Counted from the first letter of the stretch, positions 17,289 to 25,933 are shown. The stretch is 33,061 nt of DNA from Caviibacter abscessus (GCF_001517835.1 NZ_LOQG01000002.1:1-33061); one strand, 5' to 3'. Translations and numbers: made by a program. Notes: generated from the letters alone by a model not told the origin.

Positions 17289-18449
17289 CTATGAATTAAA
17301 CCTTATAGCGTTTGTAGGATCCATTTTTGCAGCTTTTCTTGCAGGTAATATTGAAGCAAGCAGTATTACTATAAGCGACACAGTATATATTAAAACTACT
17401 TCCTTAACACTTATACTTATTGGTAATTTTGAAATATAATAAGTTTTTGTAAGATAACTGTTTGATAAAAGACTTAATATTTTTAATACAATTGGCGTTA
17501 ATATTGCAGATATAATCATACCTGTTACACCAAGTATTACACCTTCTAAAACAAAAATCTTAAGTATAGTTTTATCTTTATATCCACAGGCTTTTAAAAT
17601 TCCAATATCTGTTGTCTTTTCTCTTACAGACATATTTAATATTACAGAAACCCCAAAACTTGCTATAATAAATAACATACTTAATATTACTACAAGTATA
17701 AACTCCTCAAATTCTATTGCACTTAAAAGATTTTTATTTTCATCAGCCCAAGAATATGAAAAAACTTTTTCATCTATCATATTTATTTTATTTATTATTT
17801 TCTTTATACTTTTAATATCGCTAGGATCTTTAACTTTAACTTCAAGAGTTTCAATTACATCTCCTTTTTCAAGTAAAATTTGTCCTATATTTACAGGTAT
17901 TATAACAAAATTTTGATCATATGGTAAAAATCCTGTTTTAAAAATTTTACTAATTTTTAATCTTATTTCTTTACCATCTACTGTTACTACATTTATATAA
18001 TTATCTACATCTACATCATTATTTTGTGCAAATTTTTCACCCACTATTGCATAAGGTTCATTTTTGCTAAGATGTTTTGATGTTTTTATAATATTTAAAT
18101 TTATTTTTTCATCTTCAATACCTGTAATAAGAGGTACTACTACATTATTTTTAGCTTTGACAAATCCTTGAATTGAAACTCTTTTAACTACATCTTTTAT
18201 ATTTTCTTTATCAATTTTTTGTATTTTATCAATTATTTCTTTATATTTACCTTCTTTTTGAGTATCAATCATTACACTAATGTGTGGATTTAAGCTTAAA
18301 ATTGAATTTATTGTATTTCTTTTTAACCCGTTTGAAATACTAAGTGATGTAAAAAAAACAATTAGAGCAAGTGATACCCCAATTATTGAAACTATTGATT
18401 GAAACTTTCTTTCTCTTATATGTCTATATGCAATAAATAAACTTACCAT
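17289..18449 (-). CDS. LolC/LolE-family lipoprotein-release permease
   Basis: 386 residues, MacB/FtsX-type permease with one N-terminal membrane helix (IVSIIGVSLALIVFFTSLSI), a periplasmic domain of about 200 residues and three C-terminal helices. SLFIAYRHIRERKFQSIVSI and the C-terminal ILPARKAAKMDPTNAIRF are family hallmarks. Only one permease gene is present, so the transporter may be a homodimer or use a second permease elsewhere. The cytoplasmic coupling block EKTTDIGILKACGYKD is present. Confidence 0.88.
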   Translation of the reverse strand: MVSLFIAYRHIRERKFQSIVSIIGVSLALIVFFTSLSISNGLKRNTINSILSLNPHISVMIDTQKEGKYKEIIDKIQKIDKENIKDVVKRVSIQGFVKAKNNVVVPLITGIEDEKINLNIIKTSKHLSKNEPYAIVGEKFAQNNDVDVDNYINVVTVDGKEIRLKISKIFKTGFLPYDQNFVIIPVNIGQILLEKGDVIETLEVKVKDPSDIKSIKKIINKINMIDEKVFSYSWADENKNLLSAIEFEEFILVVILSMLFIIASFGVSVILNMSVREKTTDIGILKACGYKDKTILKIFVLEGVILGVTGMIISAILTPIVLKILSLLSNSYLTKTYYISKLPISISVKEVVLIYTVSLIVILLASILPARKAAKMDPTNAIRFNS

Positions 18450-18458
18450 AAAACACTC

Positions 18459-18935
18459 CTATAATGTAACTTCAATGTCTGCAATTTTTGAAATCAAAGC
18501 AACAAAATTATATTTATTTGAAATATCAAGACTAATTATATATCTTTTATTTTCATTAGTTATTATTTCAAGACAATTACGATATACCTTAACTCCAACT
18601 TTAGTAAAAGGCAAAATCTTTAAACTTTTAACTTCTTTTAAATTTATCTTTAAATTTTTTTTTACAATTAACTTATTATCTTTTATACTGATATTATAAC
18701 TAAACAATTCGAAAATATAGTAACATATGTATATTGTAATGATCCCAAATAAAGTTAATGCTAAAATATTTTTTTTGCTCCAATATGAATAAATATTATA
18801 CGTTGAAAGAATTATTATTGATATAATAAAAATAATGGATTTTATAAAATATGAATTTGAAAGTCTAAATTTATATGATTTGGACATATCAACATCACAT
18901 TTTTTTATTTTTTCTAAAAAGTCTTCTAAATTCAA
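18459..18935 (-). CDS. Two-helix membrane protein with PH-like C-terminal domain
   Basis: 158 residues. Two hydrophobic helices (IIFIISIIILSTYNIYSY and IITIYICYYIFELFSY) are followed by a beta-rich segment, NISIKDNKLIVKKNLKINLK, the pattern of bacterial PH-like (YdbT/YcxB-type) domains. No catalytic motif. It lies between the FtsB-like gene and the LolC/E gene with 0-9 bp gaps, so it is co-transcribed. I do not recognise a named family; an envelope role is inferred only from the neighbourhood. Confidence 0.65.
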   Translation of the reverse strand: MNLEDFLEKIKKCDVDMSKSYKFRLSNSYFIKSIIFIISIIILSTYNIYSYWSKKNILALTLFGIITIYICYYIFELFSYNISIKDNKLIVKKNLKINLKEVKSLKILPFTKVGVKVYRNCLEIITNENKRYIISLDISNKYNFVALISKIADIEVTL

Positions 18936-19232
18936 TTACTTTTCCTCCTTATTTTCCTCGTCAATTACTTTATAAATTCTTTCTCCTTCTTTTTTCATAT
19001 TTAATTCTTCTCTTGCTATTTTCTCTACATTTTCATTTTTATTGCTTTGTTCTATTTCTTCTTCTAATTTTTTCTTTTTTATTTTCTCATTTTCTACTAG
19101 TTGTTGTAATTCTTTATGTTTTTTCTTTTCTTCTATTATTTGTTTTTGTTTAGAAAAAATGGGTACAATAAAAACAAAAAACATTAAAATACCAAAAAGA
19201 AAAATAATTAAACTTTTAATTTTTGTTTTCAT
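18936..19232 (-). CDS. FtsB/DivIC-family septum formation protein
   Basis: 98 residues: a short cytoplasmic N-terminus, one membrane helix (SLIIFLFGILMFFVFIVPIF), a Lys/Glu-rich coiled coil of about 45 residues and the family end motif NVEKIAREELNMKKEGERIY (usual form: IE--AR-LGLV-PGE-VY). FtsB/DivIC joins FtsL and FtsQ/DivIB in the divisome. AAGGATG precedes the ATG. It follows nrdR by 12 bp. Confidence 0.75.
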   Translation of the reverse strand: MKTKIKSLIIFLFGILMFFVFIVPIFSKQKQIIEEKKKHKELQQLVENEKIKKKKLEEEIEQSNKNENVEKIAREELNMKKEGERIYKVIDEENKEEK

Positions 19233-19244
19233 ATCATCCTTCTA

Positions 19245-19697
19245 CTATTTATTATTTTTAATATGATTTATTATTTCAATAAAACTATCTAAATTTTCAA
19301 ATTCATTATAAACCGAAGCGAAACGAACATAAGCAACTTCGTCTATATTAAGTAATTCCTTTAAAATCATTTCACCTATTTTTGTAGTTGTTATCGTTCG
19401 ATTATGAACTTCTCTTATTTCGTTTTCAATATTATCAATAATTGTTATTATAATATCCGGATTGTATTGTCTTTTTACAAGTGATCTTTCAATACCTTTG
19501 AATATTTTTTCTCTATCAAAAGGTACTCTGCTATCATCTTTTTTTATAACAGTTATTGGCGGCAATTCAACTCTTTCAAAAGTTGTAAATCTTTTTCCGC
19601 ATTCTTTACATATTCTTCTTCTTTTAACAATATTATTTTCTGCTAATCGTGAATCTAAAACTGCTGTATCATCATTTTTACAAAAAACACATTTCAT
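19245..19697 (-). CDS. nrdR: Transcriptional repressor NrdR
   Basis: 150 residues. The zinc ribbon has Cys3, Cys6, Cys30 and Cys33 (MKCVFC..., RICKECGKRFTTFE), followed by the ATP-cone PPITVIKKDDSRVPFDREKI. NrdR senses ATP/dATP and represses ribonucleotide reductase genes. VAYVRFASVYNEFENLDSF at the C-terminus is diagnostic. The ATG overlaps the stop codon of the upstream ptsN-like gene (TAATG), so translation is coupled. Confidence 0.97.
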   Translation of the reverse strand: MKCVFCKNDDTAVLDSRLAENNIVKRRRICKECGKRFTTFERVELPPITVIKKDDSRVPFDREKIFKGIERSLVKRQYNPDIIITIIDNIENEIREVHNRTITTTKIGEMILKELLNIDEVAYVRFASVYNEFENLDSFIEIINHIKNNK

Positions 19698-20158
19698 TAT
19701 TGTATTTCCTTTGCTTCCAATATTTCAAATATTTCATTAGAAGTCTTAGCATTAAGTAATTGTTTTCTAAATACATCGTCTCTTATAAATCTTGATATTC
19801 TTGCAAGTATTATTAAATACTCTTGAGATAATTCAACAGGAGATAAAAACATAAAAAATATATTTACATCTTCATTATCAATTGAATCATAAGATATAGG
19901 ATTTTTTGATATTCCTAAAGTCATTATTAATTCTTTTACACCTTTTGTTTTAGCATGTGGAACAGCAACTCCTTTTCCTATTCCTGTGCTTCCTAATTTT
20001 TCTCTATCCATTAAATCTTTAAAACATAATTCTTCATCAATTATTTCTTCCGCAGAACTTAATTTACCAAATAATTCTTTTAATACTCCTTTTTTATCGA
20101 TAGACTCTAAATTTAGTTCTACAGCGTTTAATTTTAAATAAGATGCAACTTTTTTCAT
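19697..20158 (-). CDS. ptsN: PTS fructose/nitrogen-type EIIA domain protein
   Basis: 153 residues, a single EIIA(Fru/Ntr) domain. The phosphorylatable His68 lies in GKGVAVPHAKT, the conserved family motif. No EIIB or EIIC gene adjoins it, which favours a regulatory PtsN-like role over sugar transport. It sits between recO and nrdR with gaps of 1 bp or less. Whether a full nitrogen-PTS phosphorelay exists cannot be told from the window. Confidence 0.88.
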   Translation of the reverse strand: MKKVASYLKLNAVELNLESIDKKGVLKELFGKLSSAEEIIDEELCFKDLMDREKLGSTGIGKGVAVPHAKTKGVKELIMTLGISKNPISYDSIDNEDVNIFFMFLSPVELSQEYLIILARISRFIRDDVFRKQLLNAKTSNEIFEILEAKEIQ

Positions 20159-20159
20159 A

Positions 20160-20798
20160 CTACAACTCTCCCATTACAATTTGATTATAATTTATATCAA
20201 TATCCAAGTAATCATTAATATATTTTTCATATTTTCTTAATAACGGATAAAAATTAATTACTTGTATATCTTTATTTTGTATATATTCATTATTAAAATC
20301 TTTTAATTTTTTTGATTCTAATATTTTTTTATCAAAAATACCAAGCTCTATCATCATTCTTCTTAAAAATATAACTAAAATATATGAAACAAAATTTTCT
20401 TTTTTTATTTCTTTGGTATCCAAATCATTAACATAATTTAATATTTCAATTAATTTAATATATATTCCACTTTCAACTATATTATATTCTGTTATTTTAT
20501 TTATAACATAGATGGCATATAAAGAAATTTCTAGCTTTTCTATAGTTTTATATATATTTTTATTTAAATTTTTCATTGAATAATCTTTTATTACATAATC
20601 ATTATTTCTATGTTGTAATGTTATATTTACATTGCTTATTGGATTTAAACTCATTTTTTCTCTTTTATTTGATGCTCTAACTCCATAAATTATTGCGTTT
20701 ATCTTACCATGATTTTTTGTAAGCATAGTAATTACAACATTTGATTCATTTACATTAATTTTTTTTAATATTATTGCTTCATCTTCTAATATTTCCAT
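20160..20798 (-). CDS. recO: DNA repair protein RecO
   Basis: 212 residues, slightly short for RecO. The N-terminal OB-fold reads DEAIILKKINVNESNVVITM, then LTKNHGKINAIIYGVRASNK, the typical RecO opening (EAIVL-----ES--IVTLLT-EHGK). The central helices have the LSLYAIYVI-like stretch ISLYAIYVINKITEYN. The C-terminal zinc-binding cysteines found in some RecO proteins are absent. RecO loads RecA with RecR. The start overlaps the end of the preceding LolA-like gene by 13 bp. Confidence 0.88.
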   Translation of the reverse strand: MEILEDEAIILKKINVNESNVVITMLTKNHGKINAIIYGVRASNKREKMSLNPISNVNITLQHRNNDYVIKDYSMKNLNKNIYKTIEKLEISLYAIYVINKITEYNIVESGIYIKLIEILNYVNDLDTKEIKKENFVSYILVIFLRRMMIELGIFDKKILESKKLKDFNNEYIQNKDIQVINFYPLLRKYEKYINDYLDIDINYNQIVMGEL

Positions 20799-21274
20799 AC
20801 AAATTCAGTATTTCCATTATCACTTTTAACTGTTATTTTTTCAGGCATTTTATCTTTATTATATTTAAATTCAACTTCATAACCTTTACCAACTATTTTT
20901 TGAACATTGTTATCAGATACAAAAAATTGTTTATTATTTATTACTACATTTTTATTTTCTTTTATACTTCTTATTTCTTTCAATATAAATATTATATCCG
21001 AATCTACACTTGTTAATGTTTGTTCCACTGTTTGATCAAGTAATTTATAATATATGTATTTTTTATTTCCAAAGTAAGTATAAATTTCACCTTTATTTAA
21101 ATCAGGCTTTAATACTTCCAATGTTATTTTATCCTGTGTATATTTTATTTTATATTCTTTAACTTTATTTTTAGTTGTTTCCGTTATAACAGCATTAAAA
21201 TTTTTATTCACAAATCCTATTGAAAATACATTAATTTGAAAAAGAAGCATTGCAAGTATAATTTTTGTTTTCAT
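20786..21274 (-). CDS. Periplasmic LolA-like protein
   Basis: 162 residues. A signal peptide (MKTKIILAMLLFQINVFS) is followed by FNAVITETTKNKVKEYKIKY, ITLEVLKPDLNKGEIYTYFG and KKYIYYKLLDQTVEQTL, a pattern of long beta-strands like that of the LolA/LolB fold (a strand-rich half-barrel that carries lipoproteins). It ends with TVKSDNGNTEFVWKY. The LolD and LolC/E genes further along support a lipoprotein-carrier role, but identity is too low by eye for certainty. It begins 1 bp after mreC and overlaps recO. Confidence 0.55.
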   Translation of the reverse strand: MKTKIILAMLLFQINVFSIGFVNKNFNAVITETTKNKVKEYKIKYTQDKITLEVLKPDLNKGEIYTYFGNKKYIYYKLLDQTVEQTLTSVDSDIIFILKEIRSIKENKNVVINNKQFFVSDNNVQKIVGKGYEVEFKYNKDKMPEKITVKSDNGNTEFVWKY

Positions 21275-21275
21275 T

Positions 21276-22118
21276 TTATATCTCTTCCTTTTTAATAAGT
21301 AATACTACTTTTATTTTATTCACATTATATGTAGGTCTAAAAACTAATTCCTTTGTTCTTGAAAAATAACCTTTATCTATTACTTTAAAACTTCCTATAT
21401 TTAAATTTGCAGGTAAAATGTCACTAATCCCTGATGTTTTAATATCAAATATAAGGGCTTCATTATTATCTATATCATTATTATAATTTCTTACAGAAAA
21501 TGTTCCATTTCCATTTCCCCTTATAATTGCCACATCTTTATCATTTAATATAACACTAATTTTTGATTGTGCATTCGTAATAAGCTTAACTTCTGAGTAC
21601 TCTTCGCTTACATTAGAAATTACCCCTATAAAGTTCCCTAAATACATTACAGCCTGATTTAGTTTTATTCCATCTTTGCTACCTTTTGATAAGTATATAA
21701 CATCATCATTTAGCGTTTCAACTAATTTTATTTCCGCTGTTATTGTATTATAATTTTCCTTTTCTTTTAAATCTAACGTTCTTCTAAAATTTTCATTTTC
21801 AATTTTTAGATTTTCAAGTTTTGAAAGTTCTAATTTTTGTTTATTAATGGTTTCAACTAATTTTTTATTATCATCAATATATTTATCAAGTGAAGAAATA
21901 AGTAAAATCTTATCTCTAAATTTTATTGTCTTGTCATATATATTTGATTTATAATCAACCATTTTATAATTTAATTTTACAACTTGATTTTTCAAAAATG
22001 TAAATCCATTAGAAATCGGCTTTTTTATAAAAAAAATCAAAATAACAACTATTAATATTTTTATAATTTTAGCTATTCTCTTTCTCTTGCTATTTCTATT
22101 CATACTCCCTACTTTCAT
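21276..22118 (-). CDS. mreC: Rod shape-determining protein MreC
   Basis: 280 residues (275 if ATG 22103 is used). A basic N-terminus and one membrane helix (IIKILIVVILIFFIKKPIS), a coiled coil from about 75 to 115, then the MreC beta domains: DVIYLSKGSKDGIKLNQAVM, LGNFIGVISNVSEEYSEVKL and NAQSKISVILN. MreC organises the elongasome in the envelope. The first ATG lies only about 11 bases after the predicted transcription start and lacks a Shine-Dalgarno; the second (MNRNSKRKR) has GGGAG almost touching it. Both starts are imperfect, so the choice is open. Confidence 0.92.
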   Translation of the reverse strand: MKVGSMNRNSKRKRIAKIIKILIVVILIFFIKKPISNGFTFLKNQVVKLNYKMVDYKSNIYDKTIKFRDKILLISSLDKYIDDNKKLVETINKQKLELSKLENLKIENENFRRTLDLKEKENYNTITAEIKLVETLNDDVIYLSKGSKDGIKLNQAVMYLGNFIGVISNVSEEYSEVKLITNAQSKISVILNDKDVAIIRGNGNGTFSVRNYNNDIDNNEALIFDIKTSGISDILPANLNIGSFKVIDKGYFSRTKELVFRPTYNVNKIKVVLLIKKEEI

Positions 22119-22136
22119 ATCATGTAAATCATTATA

Positions 22137-22165
22137 ATTATATCATAATAAACTATCTTAATCAA
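22137..22165 (-). promoter_or_regulatory. Promoter of the mreC-hpf gene run
   Basis: Minus-strand TTGATT (22160-22165), 17-bp spacer and TATAAT (22137-22142). It implies a very short mreC leader. Confidence 0.65.
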
Positions 22166-22180
22166 ATTTTATATAAACCA

Positions 22181-22210
22181 TTGACTTTATGATTTCAAAT
22201 ATGTTAATAT
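22181..22210 (+). promoter_or_regulatory. Promoter of rplS
   Basis: TTGACT (22181-22186), 18-bp spacer and TAATAT (22205-22210), back-to-back with the mreC promoter. The rplS leader would be about 65 bases. Confidence 0.6.
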
Positions 22211-22283
22211 TATTCGTAATACCGAAGTGGTCCGCTGCATTATATATGATATGAACACTTTATAATGAAGGGAGTGTATATTT

Positions 22284-22634
22284 TTGAAAGAGAAGTTAAT
22301 TGAAATAGTTGAAAAAGATTATTTTAAAACAGAAATACCTCAATTTAAAGCTGGAGATACTATTGCTGTTCACTACAAAGTAAAAGAAGGAAACAAAGAA
22401 AGAATCCAAGTTTTTGAAGGTATTGTAATAAGAATCTCTGGAGCTACAATAGCTAGAAATTTCACTGTAAGAAAAGTTTCTTCTGGTATAGGAGTTGAAA
22501 GAATAATTCCTATGAATTCTCCTTTAATTGACAAAATTGAAGTTAAGAGAATTGGTAAAGTAAGAAGATCTAAACTTTACTACTTAAGAGAATTATCAGG
22601 AAAAGCAGCTCGTATTAAGGAAATTAGAAAATAA
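22284..22634 (+). CDS. rplS: 50S ribosomal protein L19
   Basis: 116 residues, normal length. [60 protein letters not shown] and the C-terminal [20 protein letters not shown] are L19 throughout. L19 sits at the 30S-50S interface. TTG start with AAGGGAG upstream. Single-gene unit with its own promoter and terminator. Its 3' end is duplicated at 26.4 kb, marking the edge of an island. Confidence 0.98.
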   Translation: MKEKLIEIVEKDYFKTEIPQFKAGDTIAVHYKVKEGNKERIQVFEGIVIRISGATIARNFTVRKVSSGIGVERIIPMNSPLIDKIEVKRIGKVRRSKLYYLRELSGKAARIKEIRK

Positions 22635-22751
22635 AAAATAATAAAATTAAACAAAATGATAAAAGTCCAGTATTTCTGGACTTTTTCTATATACTAATAT
22701 TTTAAAATTATCAGTATTTTTAGTTAAAAAAATAGCTAATATACTTCTATT
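22614..22751 (+). repeat. Left copy of the rplS-tail direct repeat (possible attL)
   Basis: The last seven codons of rplS, the terminator and about 65 bp beyond match 26414-26533 almost base for base. The left copy has an extra segment of about 18 bp after CTTTTTCTATA and a few substitutions. The left copy belongs to intact rplS. Confidence 0.8.
22662..22684 (+). terminator. Terminator of rplS
   Basis: AAAGTCCAG-TATTT-CTGGACTTT, a 9-bp stem followed by TT and a T-rich stretch. Confidence 0.85.
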
Positions 22752-22794
22752 GGTAACTTAATGGTAACACACTGGCAACATAATGGTAACAAAT
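22751..22794 (+). repeat. Four tandem 11-bp repeats (TGGYAAC iterons)
   Basis: TGGTAAC, TGGTAAC, TGGCAAC and TGGTAAC begin at 22751, 22762, 22773 and 22784, exactly 11 bp apart, i.e. about one helical turn, with spacers TTAA, ACAC, ATAA and AAAT. A single further TGGTAAC lies near 26245. They adjoin the left rplS repeat. Such arrays usually bind a dedicated protein such as a recombinase at arm sites, a replication initiator or a repressor. Confidence 0.75.
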
Positions 22795-22877
22795 ACATTC
22801 CAAATGTATAATTGTTTAAAATACTGTTTTATAGTACTTTAAAACTGCTTTTCAAAAAATATATTCTAATTTATTTT

Positions 22878-23150
22878 CTACCAATAATCATTATCTTTAT
22901 ATCTTGTTTCTAGCCATTCTTTATGCTCTTTTTCTACTTTTTTTTCTGCTTTTTTCTTTTTTCTTTTTTTTAAGTTTGATATAACTATTTTTTTTATGAT
23001 AATAAATATGTATACTGGAATCATACATAACAACGGCTTTCCTATATCTACTCCATATTTTATGGAATATATTACACTTCCTATAATGGCGACGTCATCG
23101 ATTAAAAATATTACTAGTAAAAAATATGCTGTCCAAATTGTCCAAAACAT
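22878..23150 (-). CDS. Small membrane protein with Lys-rich tail
   Basis: 90 residues. Two hydrophobic helices (YFLLVIFLIDDVAIIGSVIY and LLCMIPVYIFIIIKKIVI) are followed by a highly basic stretch (LKKRKKKKAEKKVEKEHKE) and the end WLETRYKDNDYW. TAGGTGG precedes the ATG. I do not recognise a family. A diverged copy of its C-terminal coding end is present at 28235-28280, so it belongs to a small family in this accessory zone. Confidence 0.55.
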   Translation of the reverse strand: MFWTIWTAYFLLVIFLIDDVAIIGSVIYSIKYGVDIGKPLLCMIPVYIFIIIKKIVISNLKKRKKKKAEKKVEKEHKEWLETRYKDNDYW

Positions 23151-23239
23151 AGCTTATCCACCTACCACTCTATACATTATATAGACTGGTAAAAAGCACC
23201 ATAAAACAGCACTTTAAAACTCTTCTAAGAAAAAAATAA

Positions 23240-24828
23240 GGAGCTGTTGCAAACATAAAAAATTCAAGTGAATTTTTTTATGTTAAAATGCTTTACCTCA
23301 TCAAAAAAACTCGTAATCATACTATTGGATTGCGAGTTTCTTCTTTTAATAATATTTTTTGCACAAAAAAACTAGAGCATACATCATTTCTTACGCTTCT
23401 TCTTTTAATTTATGCAGTATTATCCCATATCTATTCCTATTTATCTTTTGCATATGTATTTTTAAATTATAGCCCATTAATAGAAAATATATTTCTCTTT
23501 CTACATTCTCTTTTCCTCTAACTTTTAACCTTCTTAACTTTAAACTCTCCTTTATTATTCCAAATGCTCCCTCTACCTGATTCTTTCTTTTTGAATCCTT
23601 TACATATATTAATTCTATACCATCTTTTCTTTTAAGAGTATTATTAAAACTATAATATATTAAATTTTCAGTTCTATTTAAATCATTTTTAAATTTTTTA
23701 CTCTTACTCTTTTCATACAATACAGGCTTTATATATGACACCATATTATTATTATCAATATATTCATAATTTTCAAAACTCTCATAACCTGAATCTGCTA
23801 CTATATTATTTAATTTAACATTATTTGATTTTAAATGTTTTAAAAAGGGTATTAGTGTTTTAACATCTGTTGGATTACTAAATACTTTACAACCAACTAT
23901 TATCTCACTACTTACTCCTATTTGTAAATTATACCCAGGTTTTAATTGACCATTTCTCATAAAGGTTGCATCTTTATCTGTTTTAGAATAACTGTTTCTT
24001 TCTCCACATGTTTTTAAATATTTATCATATTCTATACTCTTTTCTATGAACTGTTTTGACTTTTCTAATATTTTTTGTTCTATTGTTTTTTTATGTCCTT
24101 TTCCAAAAACTTGTTTAATATTTTTACTTGATAAAAAAGATAATATTCCATTAAGTGATTTAAAATTTTTTGAGTAATAACTGTTTGTATAACTTATTAA
24201 ATTATTAATTTTATTACTTAATTTAGTATAATTTTTAATTACTGCTTTCTTCCAAACAAAACTATATCTATTAGCATATGTTTCTATTTTAGTTCCATCA
24301 ATGTAGATAGTATTTGTTGATATACCATTTCTTCTAATTAATTCATTAGTAAACTTAATGAAAATATCTTCTATAATATTACTGCATTTTTTGTTGTATG
24401 GTCTGGAGCTTTACAGTCATCAAGAAAATACATATATTTAATATTTTCTTTACAAAGTCTTTCAATTTCTCTAGTAGAAGTAATTTTATTAGAAAAAGCA
24501 TAGATGATAACAGAGAGAAGCTTAACAGGATGAACTTTAGTTTTGTAGTGAAATACATTATTTAAAGAACTTAAATCTAACGCCTCCAAAATATTTTTAA
24601 GTTGCACTACAGGATCATTGTTAGGGATTTCAAAACGTATCAAAATTGGAAAGTTTAGGTTGAATTATTTCAAAATTTAGTTTAAAATGAGATACGTTTT
24701 TCATGGGTACATTATACCATAAAAGCCTTGATTTCACTAGGTTTTGTTGGGATTTTGTGCCTTTTTTTGTAAAAAAAAGGAAGCTTAAATTTTTGCTTCA
24801 TTTTGGGGACTCACTTTGCAACAACTCC
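23240..24828 (-). mobile_element. IS1182-family insertion sequence (inactive)
   Basis: About 1.6 kb bounded by near-perfect terminal inverted repeats: GGAGCTGTTGCAAA at 23240-23253 and the complement of TTTGCAACAACTCC ending at 24828 (13 of 14 match). Both ends carry a terminator-like hairpin just inside (AATTC-AAGT-GAATT then T7 on the left; GGAAGC/GCTTCC on the right) that would block read-through. It contains one transposase frame with two frameshifts. The element lies inside the rplS-tail island. Confidence 0.85.
23391..24704 (-). pseudogene. IS1182-family transposase, two frameshifts
   Basis: Start ATG 24704: MKNVSHFKLNFEIIQPKLSN then FDTF; one extra T at about 24640 shifts the frame to EIPNNDPVVQLKNILEALDL. 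A second break near 24385, after APDHTT, is probably a deletion of about 16 bp. The frame is then open to the end, with YIDGTKIETYANRYSF, GQLKPGYNLQIGVSSEIIVG, VADSGYES and NQVEGAFGIIKESLKLRRLK. The D (IDGTK), D (ADSGYE) and E (VEGAFG) fit the DDE triad of this family. TATAAT lies just before the start. Not functional as read. Confidence 0.85.
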
Positions 24829-25086
24829 CAAATAAATACTAATTTTTATAATGTATAAACCCTTTTACTGCTTTTTGTACAATACTGTACCCACTAGCAT
24901 TAAAGTCTACCGAAAGGATAAAAAACGGTAATGCATTTTTCGCTAGCCATCTGATATTTCTGACCCCTCAGTTGGACACAGGGATAGGTATGCACGACCC
25001 ATTAGCTCATTTCTAAAATTAGAAATACAACCGTTTATTATATAATTCAAGACTAAATATATCCAAATTGTCCTTGTTCTTTCATT
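24829..25086. other. Gene-free segment with a GC-richer structured block
   Basis: No intact gene. The part at about 24895-25010 is clearly richer in G+C than its surroundings. Read on the minus strand it can form ATCCCT/AGGGGT (with one T-G pair, 11-base loop) and a nested stem GCATT/AATGC plus ACCG/CGGT around a T-rich loop. One minus frame runs RWLAKNALPFFILSVDFNAS then GYSIVQKAVKGF, which could be a gene fragment. I cannot decide between a relic of imported coding sequence and a non-coding RNA. Confidence 0.4.
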
Positions 25087-25103
25087 CACTCTATATAATG
25101 TGG

Positions 25104-25550
25104 CTATCTCCCCTTTTCATTCTCATCTTTAATATTAGGTTTTTTATCTTTTGAATCTATTATTCCATCCATATCAGTGTCATAACTATACGGATTTGTC
25201 CCAAGTATAAGCTCTTCTCTGTTTGGTAAACCGTCTCCATCAAAATTTTTATTTAATTCCTGATTTTTTTCATATGCTAATTCTATTTCAATTCTTCTTT
25301 CTAATTTTTCAATTAATTCATCCATTTTTTGAATAACTTCTTTTAAGAATATAGAATTTTCATTTTCTCCTGAAATTTCAATCTTGTTATTTTTAGAAAT
25401 AGCTTCTCTAATTTTAGTTAATCTTTCAACTGCAACATTTAATATTAGCAACTCTTTTTCTAAACTAAATTCTTCTTTATTTTTATTAAAAATTGTTGAA
25501 AATATTTCTCCTTTCTCTTCTAAATCTGCATTTTCAAAACTTCTATTCAT
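25104..25550 (-). CDS. Coiled-coil protein with calcium-binding (thrombospondin type 3-like) repeats
   Basis: 148 residues, no signal peptide. The first 95 residues are helical and charged (LEKELLILNVAVERLTKIRE, IQKMDELIEKLERRIEIEL). The C-terminal 40 contain DGDGLPNREELILGTNP and DTDMDGIIDSKDKKPN, two acidic D-x-D-x-D-G loops like those of thrombospondin type 3 / EF-hand-like repeats. AGGAGATG precedes ATG, and the start overlaps the end of the TraD-like gene. Such domains are usually extracytoplasmic; absence of a signal peptide is odd. The neighbour suggests a mobilisation-module protein (inference). Confidence 0.7.
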   Translation of the reverse strand: MNRSFENADLEEKGEIFSTIFNKNKEEFSLEKELLILNVAVERLTKIREAISKNNKIEISGENENSIFLKEVIQKMDELIEKLERRIEIELAYEKNQELNKNFDGDGLPNREELILGTNPYSYDTDMDGIIDSKDKKPNIKDENEKGR

Positions 25551-25806
25551 TAAATAACATCTCCTTTCTCTTATTTTTAAATATTGTTGTTTTTAATTTC
25601 AGTTTCTCTTTTTCATCCTCATTTAAATCATAAAAACCTAAAATAATCCCCAAAAGTAAATCTGTGTTTTCCTCTTGTATTGCAGCAAACTCAAATAAAG
25701 TTCCTAATGTTATTAAATGATGTGTTCTTTACTTTCTACTTATTGCAACAAATTTACTTCCTTTTAGTTTTTTATATTCTAGTAATAATTTCTCTAATTT
25801 CTTCAT
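25543..25806 (-). pseudogene. TraD-like conjugal mobilisation protein with in-frame stop
   Basis: 88 codons in one frame from ATG 25806. MKKLEKLLLEYKKLKGSKFV then AISRK, an in-frame TAA at 25729-25731, then RTHHLITLGTLFEFAAIQEE and ILGFYDLNEDEKEKLKL. RTHHLI-LGTLFE matches the R-THRLI--GALFE core of small TraD/MobC-like conjugal proteins that accompany relaxases. A single nonsense codon disrupts it. No relaxase gene is visible nearby. The family call is from motif memory. Confidence 0.6.
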
Positions 25807-25898
25807 AAGTTATAAATTTCTTTCTACTTTTTATATATTTTTTATTTCTACAAAAAAATATTTTACTTATTATTTAATCTGAAAATTTAAAAAAAGTA
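25807..25898. other. Short gene-free spacer
   Basis: AT-rich spacer between the TraD-like start and the promoter of the small RNA. I see no feature in it. Confidence 0.4.
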
Positions 25899-25927
25899 TT
25901 GCTTATTTTTAAAAATAAGTATATAAT
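25899..25927 (+). promoter_or_regulatory. Promoter of the antisense small RNA
   Basis: TTGCTT (25899-25904), 17-bp spacer, perfect TATAAT (25922-25927). No reading frame follows; the transcript would start near 25934. Confidence 0.7.
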
Positions 25928-25933
25928 AAAAGC

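Noticed and set aside
18875-19266. Plus-strand Phe/Leu/Ser-rich frames
   Set aside because: Low-complexity antisense products of the Lys/Glu-rich coiled coil of the FtsB-like gene.
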